DNA from: Desulfurivibrio alkaliphilus
GTDB lineage: Bacteria; Desulfobacterota; Desulfobulbia; Desulfobulbales; Desulfurivibrionaceae
Length of the DNA: 12,269 nucleotides
Reading direction: 5' to 3'
NCBI GenBank assembly: GCA_011048585.1
Contig: DSDS01000105.1
Location: 1 to 12,269, forward strand
In this document: positions 7,070 to 12,269 of the stretch, piece by piece
Layout: each line of letters begins with the position of its first letter
How positions within the stretch are numbered: the stretch's first letter is position 1
Notes under the pieces: generated by a model
Told to the model about the DNA's origin: nothing
What the model saw: the letters and a program-made list of their open reading frames with translations, nothing else
Database searches by the model: none
Made by a program: the position numbers and the translations under genes

Positions 7070-7740
7070 ATGGATCAGGCGACCAGCCATCAGAGCGGCA
7101 ACACCTGCCTGCACGAGCACCTTGCCCGGCTGGCGGAGATCGGCATCGCCCTCTCCTCCGAAAAGAACCTGCCGGTCCTGCTGGAAAAGATCGTCGCTGA
7201 GGCACGCAGCTTGGCCGGAGCCGACGTCGGCACCCTTTACCTGACCGATGAAGAGCAAGGCCAGCAAACTGGAGACCATTTTTGACCGCATCCAGTTGCT
7301 TGAAGCCCGCTACGAGGTGTTGAAACGCGATCAACGGATCCGCGAACTGGAAGCCCAACTGGCCGGCCGCCGAAAATCACGCCCTGGTCACCTACAGGAT
7401 GCTCAAGCAACTGCCCTTCCCCGAAAAGCTGCGGCATGTGGCGGAACACGCTGCCGCCCACCACGAAAAGCTTGACGGCAGCGGCTACCCCTTCAGGCTC
7501 GAGGCCCGGGATACCTCGCCCCAGGCCAGAATCATTGCCATCGCCGACATCTTCGAGGCCCTTACCTCCCACGACCGGCCTTACAAAAAAGCGATGCCGG
7601 TGAGCCGGGCCCTCAAGATCATGGCGGCCATGAAAAAAGAGGGCCATATCGATCTGGATATCTTTGATTTATTTGTGGAACACAAGGTTTACGAAGGGTA
7701 TGCCCTCCGGGAGCTAAGTCCGGCCCAGCGCGACTGCTGA
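7070..7740 (+). pseudogene. Broken GAF / HD-GYP phosphodiesterase gene in three frames
   Basis: Three pieces in order, each in a different frame, match one GAF plus HD-GYP protein as I know the family. Piece 1 (7070 to about 7247) is the start of a GAF domain: HLARLAEIGIALSSEKNLPV, then AGADVGTLYLTDEE. Piece 2 (about 7250-7365) is a mid-HD segment, KASKLETIFDRI then EVLKRDQRIRELE, which in relatives follows the catalytic HDVGK motif. Piece 3 (about 7372-7740) is the C-terminal half: NHALVTYRMLKQLPFP, HHEKLDGSGYP (7459-7491), IIAIADIFEALTSHDRPYKK. Most of the GAF domain, the HD pair and a block before NHALVT are missing. An intact gene should exceed 450 codons. The GAGGAGG ribosome site 12 bases behind tlyA survives, so piece 1 may still be translated as a 71-residue product. 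Intact relatives cleave cyclic di-GMP; this one should not. Confidence 0.85.
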
Positions 7741-7773
7741 CCCGCTTTCCCGGCCCAGCCGAAGCTCTTGCGG

Positions 7774-7802
7774 TTGACTTACCGCCGGCTTGATGCTAAC
7801 TT
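7774..7802 (+). promoter_or_regulatory. Probable promoter of the SH3b / two-component operon
   Basis: TTGACT (7774-7779, five of six matches to TTGACA) is followed after 17 bases by TAACTT (7797-7802), which keeps the key TA and final T of a -10 box. It sits 42 bases ahead of the SH3b gene start and just beyond the broken HD-GYP gene, where a new transcription unit would be expected. The -10 match is moderate. I see no sigma54-type GG-N10-GC element here. Confidence 0.5.
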
Positions 7803-7843
7803 ATCGGTTTTACAAGACGCTTTTTCTAAAAAGGAGCCTCCCC

Positions 7844-8323
7844 ATGGACCTTCCCAACACTCTTTTCCCCTTCCGTCGCGGAATTACAGCCATCATGGCC
7901 CTCGCCCTGCTCTTCGCCCTGCCCGCCGCGGCGGCGGCCGAATATGTCAGCATCCAGCGGGAGAAGGTAAATATCCGCTCCGGCCCCAGTACCGACCACG
8001 AGATCCTCTGGAAAATTTTCCACGGCTTCCCCCTCCAGGTCACGGAACGGCGGGGGAAATGGGCTCGGGTGGTGGACTTCGAGGGGGACCGGGGCTGGAT
8101 CTTCACCCCACTGCTCAGCAAGGATAAAAGGGTGATTGTCCGGGTCAATACCGCCAACATGCGGACCGGCCCCGGCACCAACTACGAGGTAATGGCCACG
8201 GTCCGTTACGGGGTGATCTTCGAACCCGTTGAGCGGCGGCGCGACTGGATAAAGGTGAAACATGCCGATGGCACCACCGGTTGGATCAGCGAACAACTGC
8301 TCTGGCCGGCCGACATCATCTGA
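7844..8323 (+). CDS. Exported protein with two SH3b domains
   Basis: The product is 159 residues if started at the ATG at 7844, which has AAGGAG at 7831-7836 seven bases upstream. The in-frame ATG at 7790 lies inside the probable promoter and is rejected. A signal peptide spans residues 1-32 (basic RRG, then ITAIMALALLFALPAAA, cleavage near AAA-E33), so the mature protein should be periplasmic. Two bacterial SH3 repeats follow. The first is about 34-92 (VNIRSGPSTDHEILWKI, then GWIFTPLL); the second is about 95-155 (ANMRTGPGTNYEVMATV, then GWISEQLL). The N-(I/M)-R-(S/T)-G-P pattern is diagnostic of SH3b. Such domains often bind peptidoglycan or cell-wall peptides, but no catalytic domain is attached and the exact role is unknown. 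It precedes a regulator gene by 29 bases and probably shares its transcript. Confidence 0.88.
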   Translation: MDLPNTLFPFRRGITAIMALALLFALPAAAAAEYVSIQREKVNIRSGPSTDHEILWKIFHGFPLQVTERRGKWARVVDFEGDRGWIFTPLLSKDKRVIVRVNTANMRTGPGTNYEVMATVRYGVIFEPVERRRDWIKVKHADGTTGWISEQLLWPADII

Positions 8324-8352
8324 TTTTCACGCGTAACGCAGAGGAAAACAAT

Positions 8353-9777
8353 ATGAGCGCGGCCACCGACAACTATCCCAACTGGCCAATTCTTTTGGTC
8401 GACGACGAAGAGCACACCCTGGCCAGTTTCGATATCGCCCTCAAAAGCCATGGCCTTACCAATACCATCCGCTGCCCCGACGGGCGCCGGGTCAGGGATC
8501 TTGTCGCCGGCCAGGAGATTGAGATTATCCTGCTCGACCTGATCATGCCCCATGTCTCCGGCCAGGAGATTTTGGCCTGGCTGAATGAACACCATCCCGA
8601 GATCCCGGTGATCGTGGTCACTGGAGTCAACGAGGTGGAGACGGCGGTGAACTGCATGCAGCAGGGGGCCTTCGACTACATCGTTAAACCGGTGAGCGTC
8701 GAACGGCTGCTGCCCAGTGTCAACCGGGCCCTGGAAGTGCGCCGCCTGCGCCGGGAAAACAGTCGCCTGGCCGATCGCTTCTTTCGCCCCGAGCTGCGCC
8801 ACCCCGAGGTTTTCTCCCCCATCATCACCGAGCACCCCAAGATGCAGAAGATCTTCCAGTACTGCGAGGCGGTGGCTGAAAGCCGCCAACCGGTGCTGAT
8901 CACCGGGGAGGACGGAGTCGGCAAGGAAGAGATCGCCAAGGCCCTGCACCGCCTGAGCCGGCGCAGGGGCCGAATGGTGACGGCAAAGGTGGCCGGCCTT
9001 GACGAGCAACATTTCGCCGATACCCTGTTCGGCCACGTCAAGGGTGCCTTCCCCGGGGCCGACAAGACCCGCCCGGGCCTGGTGGAAAAAGCCAAAGGCG
9101 GCACCCTGTTCATTGATGAAATCGGGGATATCAGCCCCGAGTCCCAGCTTAAACTCCTGCGATTGGTGGAAAACGGAGAATATTGCCCGCTGGGTTCGGA
9201 GCAGGTCAAGAGTTCCGATGCCCGGATTCTGGTAGCCAGCCAAAGGGATGTCAATGCCCTGGTGGAGGAGGGGGGAATGCGCCGGGATCTCTACCACCGG
9301 CTCAGTACCCACCATATCCACCTGCCGCCGCTCCGGGAACGGAGCGACGACATCCCCCTGCTGCTGGACCACTTTTTGGGGGAGGCCGCCAAGGAGTTTC
9401 GCAAGAAAAAACCGGTTTACCACCAGGAGATCATCCCGCTGCTTAAAAACTACTATTTCCCGGGTAACGTCAAGGAACTCCGGGAGATGGCCTTTGATGC
9501 CATGAGCGGCCACCGGGCCCGTCTGCTCAGAACCGAAACCTTCATCAAGGCGGTCAAGGGGCGCCTGGCTTCGCAGGGGCTGTGGGGCCAGGGCGTTCCT
9601 TCGGCAACCCTGGACAGCGAATGGATTCAGAAGCTGGATCGTCTGCCCACCCTGAAGGCGGCGGCCCTGATTCTGGTGCAGGAGGCTCTGCGCCGCTCCG
9701 GCAACAATCAGCGGGTAGCCGCCAGCCTTCTGGGTATAACCCCCCAGGCTCTCAACCAGCGATTGAAGCGCCTCTAG
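8353..9777 (+). CDS. NtrC-type response regulator with altered GAFTGA loop
   Basis: This 474-residue regulator has three parts. A receiver domain comes first, with acidic pair Asp17-Asp18, phosphoacceptor Asp62 in LLDLIMP, Thr90 and Lys112. A sigma54-interacting AAA+ domain (about 155-385) follows, with Walker A GEDGVGKE (185-192), Walker B TLFIDE (251-256), RRDLYHRLS (310-318) and GNVKELRE (371-378). A Fis-type helix-turn-helix closes the C-terminus (about 434-474, GNNQRVAASLLGITPQALNQRL). Both Walker motifs look intact, but the loop at 231-236 reads GAFPGA instead of GAFTGA; that threonine contacts sigma54 in the family. It may therefore act poorly or not at all through sigma54, or as a sigma70-dependent regulator like some relatives lacking the motif. 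The start at 8353 has AGAGG eight bases upstream; the longer frame from 8281 overlaps the SH3b gene and has no receiver sequence. Confidence 0.92.
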   Translation: MSAATDNYPNWPILLVDDEEHTLASFDIALKSHGLTNTIRCPDGRRVRDLVAGQEIEIILLDLIMPHVSGQEILAWLNEHHPEIPVIVVTGVNEVETAVNCMQQGAFDYIVKPVSVERLLPSVNRALEVRRLRRENSRLADRFFRPELRHPEVFSPIITEHPKMQKIFQYCEAVAESRQPVLITGEDGVGKEEIAKALHRLSRRRGRMVTAKVAGLDEQHFADTLFGHVKGAFPGADKTRPGLVEKAKGGTLFIDEIGDISPESQLKLLRLVENGEYCPLGSEQVKSSDARILVASQRDVNALVEEGGMRRDLYHRLSTHHIHLPPLRERSDDIPLLLDHFLGEAAKEFRKKKPVYHQEIIPLLKNYYFPGNVKELREMAFDAMSGHRARLLRTETFIKAVKGRLASQGLWGQGVPSATLDSEWIQKLDRLPTLKAAALILVQEALRRSGNNQRVAASLLGITPQALNQRLKRL

Positions 9778-9801
9778 CCTGACCTCGCCCCGGAGCGGAT
9801 C

Positions 9802-11196
9802 ATGAGCCCCCAGACCCAAGACCATCAGCCTCCGCCGGGACGTCCCTCCAAGGCCGCCACCAAGCGCGGCCAGCTTCTGGTGGTGGATGACGAACCCTTC
9901 GTCCTCCAGATCATCTCCATCCAGGCCAAAAAACTGCGCTACCAAGTCTGCACCGCCACCAGCGGCCGCGAGGCCCTGGAGATCATTGATGGCACCGGAA
10001 CCACTCCCGCCCGCCGTTTCGACCTGCTGCTCACCGATATCCTGATGCCGGGGATGGATGGATTGACCTTCATGGCCGAGGCCCGCCGGCGTCAGCCCGA
10101 CCTGGAAGTGATCGTAATCTCCGGCCAGCACGAGATCAAAACGGCGGTGGAGGCGATGCGCATGGGGGCCTCTAACTACCTGCAGAAACCGTTTTCCCGG
10201 CAAGAGCTGGAGATCGCCCTGGATAAGGGGATGGAGCAGGTCCGCCTACAACGAGAGTTGCGGGAGAGCCAGATAAAGCTGGCCAGCTCAACCAGGAAGC
10301 TGGATGAGTATCGGCGACATCTCGAACAGCTGGTGGAGGAACGCACCGCAGAGCTGGCCGCCGCCAACCGCAAACTCCGGGCGGATATCAGGGCGCGAAA
10401 GCTGGCGGAGAAGGAGGCCGAAGAGCGGCGACGGCAACTTATCGAAGCTGACAAAATGGCTTCGCTGGGCATTCTGGTGGCCGGAGTGGCCCATGAGATC
10501 AACAATCCCAACAACTTCATCGCCATGAACGCCCCGATTCTCAGAAGAATCTGGCTTGACATTCAGCCCATCCTGCGGGATTATCGCCGCGCCCACGGTG
10601 AGTTTCAGATGGGTGGCCTCCCCTATTCAAAAATGGTCGGGCATGTCCCGGAACTGCTGGAAGGTATCACCAGCGGGGCCGAACGCATCACCAAGATTGT
10701 CAGGAATCTTAACGATTACGCTCGCCAAAGCGCCGCCAACATGAATCAACTCTTCGACCTTAATCAGGTGGTGCAGGCAGCCTTGACCCTACTGGCCTCT
10801 CCCCTGAAACAGGCGACCCATCACCTGGAGGTTGATCTGGCCGCGAGCCTGCCCCCGGTCCGGGGCAACTTCCAGCGGGCCGAACAGGTAGCGGTCAATC
10901 TGCTGCAGAATGCCTGCCAGGCCCTGGCCGCACCCACCGCCGCCATCCAAGTGCAAACCATCAACGAAGATGGGCTGGTTATCCTTCAGGTCCGCGACCA
11001 GGGCCGGGGCATTCCGGCCCGGGATCTCAAGCAGATCCAGGACCCTTTCTTCACCACCAGGCGGGACAGCGGCGGGACCGGATTGGGACTGTCGATCTCC
11101 GCCGGAATCATGGAGGAGCATGGCGGTCGGCTGGTTTTTTCCTCCCAACCAGGCCAAGGCACCACCGCCCGGGCCCTCTTTCCCGCCGCCTCCTAA
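9802..11196 (+). CDS. Soluble hybrid histidine kinase with N-terminal receiver
   Basis: This 464-residue protein has no membrane segment or signal peptide. After a proline-rich start, a receiver domain spans about 23-145, with Asp29-Asp30, phosphoacceptor Asp79 in LLTDILMPGMDG, Ser107 and Lys129. A charged coiled coil follows (about 146-218). The HisKA H-box GVAHEINNPNNF has its histidine at residue 231. The HATPase domain carries the N-box NLLQNACQA (Asn370), G1 DQGRGI (399-404), F-box DPFFTTR and G2 GGTGLGLSI (424-432). All catalytic elements look intact. It lies 24 bases behind the regulator gene, with GGAG eight bases before the ATG, so the two are presumably partners. A kinase with its own input receiver is expected to be driven by an upstream phosphate donor or to work in a relay; the donor is not in this window. 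Confidence 0.93.
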   Translation: MSPQTQDHQPPPGRPSKAATKRGQLLVVDDEPFVLQIISIQAKKLRYQVCTATSGREALEIIDGTGTTPARRFDLLLTDILMPGMDGLTFMAEARRRQPDLEVIVISGQHEIKTAVEAMRMGASNYLQKPFSRQELEIALDKGMEQVRLQRELRESQIKLASSTRKLDEYRRHLEQLVEERTAELAAANRKLRADIRARKLAEKEAEERRRQLIEADKMASLGILVAGVAHEINNPNNFIAMNAPILRRIWLDIQPILRDYRRAHGEFQMGGLPYSKMVGHVPELLEGITSGAERITKIVRNLNDYARQSAANMNQLFDLNQVVQAALTLLASPLKQATHHLEVDLAASLPPVRGNFQRAEQVAVNLLQNACQALAAPTAAIQVQTINEDGLVILQVRDQGRGIPARDLKQIQDPFFTTRRDSGGTGLGLSISAGIMEEHGGRLVFSSQPGQGTTARALFPAAS

Positions 11197-11225
11197 CGCT
11201 TCCCCCTCCCCGCAACCTTTCCCTG

Positions 11226-11527
11226 TTACGCCTTGAGCGCCACCAGATCGAGGCGGCCCTGCTTCATCCGTAACATCCGGGGCACCGTTTTGGCCAAGGC
11301 CAGGTTATGAGTGATCAGGATCATGGTAGCCCGCTCCTGCCGCCGGCAACGCTTCTCCCCAAACAGGGCCGCCAGCATCACGTTTTCCCGGACGGTGAGA
11401 ATGGGCAGCAGGCTGGCGAACTGAAAGATGAAGCCGACCCGGCGGTTACGACAGGCCGAAAGCCCGGCATCATCCAAGGCACTGATATCATGTCCACCGA
11501 AGAGGACCTGTCCGGCGCTGGGCCGCA
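11226..11527 (-). pseudogene. ABC transporter ATPase remnant (LolD/MacB type)
   Basis: About 100 codons on the minus strand resemble LolD/MacB-family ATPases but lack the working parts. The piece begins at RPSAGQVLFGGHDISALDDA, which in intact relatives directly follows the Walker A helix. It continues through the Q-loop segment VGFIFQFASLLPILTVRENV to an RRQERA tract. It then jumps to TMILITHNLALAKT, the H-loop region near the end. Walker A is absent. The LSGGQ signature and Walker B that should separate ENV and ITHN are also absent, so about 70 to 90 residues seem to be deleted in frame. It cannot bind ATP in the normal way. The frame stays open to 11999 only because it runs through the permease relic in another frame; that upstream part has no ATPase sequence. 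Confidence 0.85.
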
Positions 11528-11902
11528 AATCCCGATCTCCCGGGGTCGTTCGCTGGCCATGGCAGTGAAGATCGACCAGACCAGAAAAATGGTGAGCATT
11601 GAAGAGAGCGAGATGGTCACCAGAAAGATCCGATTGATATCGGCCAGGGTATTGAACCAGCGTACCCCCATGCTGCTGCGGGTGACCACATCGACATTGT
11701 GGATCTGCCCTTCGATTACCCGCCCCATGTAACCGGGGTCCAACCCCTCGTCCAACCGGATGAAGATCACCGATATTCGGCCCTGTTCCAAGAGGGATAC
11801 CAGCAAGGCGACAAAAAGAGCAGTGGCGCAAACCAGCACCAGAGTGCGCACCGGTTTGCGCCGCAGATTTTTCAGGGCCACGGATAAAAAACTGATCTGC
11901 AT
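11528..11902 (-). pseudogene. FtsX/MacB-type ABC permease remnant
   Basis: The ATG at 11900-11902 (minus strand) begins MQISFLSVALKNLRRKPVRT and a first membrane helix (about 20-38, LVLVCATALFVALLVSLL), the standard start of an FtsX-like permease. At about residue 40 the sequence passes abruptly from helix 1 to IFIRLDEGLDPGYMGRVIEG, which normally comes after an extracytoplasmic domain of roughly 200 residues. It then reaches the second helix (about 92-115, IFLVTISLSSMLTIFLVWSIFTAMA) and ASERPREIGI, where relatives continue to the last two helices. The frame instead breaks into the ATPase remnant at about 11527. So the periplasmic domain and C-terminal half are lost. No ribosome binding site is evident. 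Neighbouring permease and ATPase remnants point to one decayed exporter operon. Confidence 0.82.
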
Positions 11903-11995
11903 TGAAGATCGCCGTTTTATTGCCAATTGGCATCGAGTCCGCAAAGAAGGTGATGGTGCCACCGGAGGCGGTCTCCAAATTCATCGCGGTCAATG

Positions 11996-12052
11996 TCAAA
12001 TATCCGCCAACAGCATCGTCAAGGCCGCCGCCGTCGCCACTACCTTTTTCAC
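11996..12052 (-). pseudogene. Orphan signal peptide, probably the start of a lost exported protein
   Basis: On the minus strand a GTG (12050-12052) with GGAGGG five bases upstream (12058-12063) opens 18 codons, MKKVVATAAALTMLLADI, then TGA. Lys-Lys followed by a short alanine- and leucine-rich core is a typical Sec signal peptide, and the ribosome site is among the better ones in the window, so this looks like the true start of an exported protein whose body was cut off. Just beyond, in another frame (to about 11905), LETASGGTITFFADSMPIGN may be a further remnant, but I do not recognise its family. A porin or other envelope protein is possible; this is a guess from the signal peptide style. 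Confidence 0.45.
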
Positions 12053-12081
12053 CTTTACCCTCCCGGCTTTTATGGTGGATT

Positions 12082-12101
12082 GCCGGTCAGCGCCGACCGG
12101 C
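12082..12101. repeat. Inverted repeat ahead of the orphan signal peptide
   Basis: GCCGGTC (12082-12088) and GACCGGC (12095-12101) form a perfect 7-bp stem with a six-base loop, about 30 bases upstream of the GTG on the minus strand. No T run follows on either strand, so an intrinsic terminator is not supported. It could be a leader hairpin of the lost gene or an operator. Confidence 0.4.
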
Positions 12102-12102
12102 C

Positions 12103-12269
12103 TGAAATCAAGTGCGACATTTTGTTACACTTGGTGGCATAATGCCCTCATTGAAACTACATCGCGAGCAGAAATTTTCTCTTCGGCAAAAAACACCCTG
12201 TGGCAGTAATCGAGTCCGAAGCCAAAGGAAAAACGATTGACCACAAAGCCGGAACAAACTAGATAAACA
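12103..12269. other. AT-richer noncoding end of the window
   Basis: Positions 12121-12269 are about 43% GC by hand count, clearly lower than the surrounding genes, and contain no gene I can support. The 11-base palindrome GGCAT-A-ATGCC lies at about 12136-12146. Inside it CATAAT (12138-12143) could be a plus-strand -10 box with GCGACA (12114-12119) 18 bases before it. This may be the promoter of a gene to the right of the window, or an operator. A 20-codon plus-strand frame from GTG 12200 to TAG 12262 has no ribosome binding site. Confidence 0.4.

Noticed and set aside
7721..7760. Direct repeat CCGGCCCAGC at the end of the HD-GYP relic
   Set aside because: Only ten GC-rich bases repeated once; in this base composition it may be chance, and it does not coincide with a deletion joint.
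8206..10203. A 665-codon open frame on the minus strand, opposite the SH3b, regulator and kinase genes
   Set aside because: It spans several well-supported genes on the other strand, shows no recognisable domain, and is rich in Gly, Gln and His as expected for antisense of GC-rich coding sequence.
12200..12262. A short plus-strand frame reading AVIESEAKGKTIDHKAG, which faintly recalls the start of topoisomerase I
   Set aside because: Only 20 codons, no ribosome binding site, no continuation in any frame, and the catalytic motif would already differ; chance resemblance is likely.

Overview
The window looks like a piece of chromosome from a GC-rich Gram-negative bacterium. Protein style (a GAF plus HD-GYP architecture, a receiver-HisKA-ATPase kinase, the cdaA-cdaR-glmM cluster) recalls the Desulfobacterota, perhaps near the Desulfobulbales. 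That placement is an impression from memory, not a computed one.

Layout. Positions 1-2489 on the minus strand carry the start of a tryptophan operon, trpE-trpG-trpD; trpD runs off the left edge. Upstream of it on the same strand is rpsT (ribosomal protein S20), which starts at TTG and has a very good sigma70-type promoter at 2974-3002. A 356-base gap separates it from a plus-strand run, cdaA-cdaR-glmM-tlyA (3217-7057): a membrane diadenylate cyclase, its YbbR-domain partner, phosphoglucosamine mutase and a TlyA-type rRNA methyltransferase. The last two of these three junctions are tight or overlapping, and the first genes overlap by 25 bases, so the run reads as one operon joining c-di-AMP signalling to cell-wall precursor synthesis.

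Directly behind tlyA (7070-7740) lies a broken GAF/HD-GYP gene in three reading frames. Its pieces are in the correct order, but two blocks are missing, including the one that holds the catalytic HD pair. A promoter-like site then leads into a second plus-strand cluster (7844-11196): an exported double-SH3b protein, an NtrC-type regulator, and a soluble histidine kinase with an N-terminal receiver. The regulator has GAFPGA where GAFTGA is expected, so its action through sigma54 is doubtful.

The right end (11226-12052, minus strand) is a graveyard. It holds a short orphan signal peptide, the start and middle of an FtsX/MacB-type ABC permease, and an ABC ATPase that has lost its Walker A, signature and Walker B regions; the last two are fused out of frame. 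The final 150 bases are clearly more AT-rich than the genes and hold no gene I can support.

I found no CRISPR array, tRNA, rRNA, transposase or phage gene. The most notable points are the two gene relics shaped by repeated internal deletions, the GAFPGA regulator in an SH3b/two-component operon, and the promoter and leader structures ahead of rpsT.
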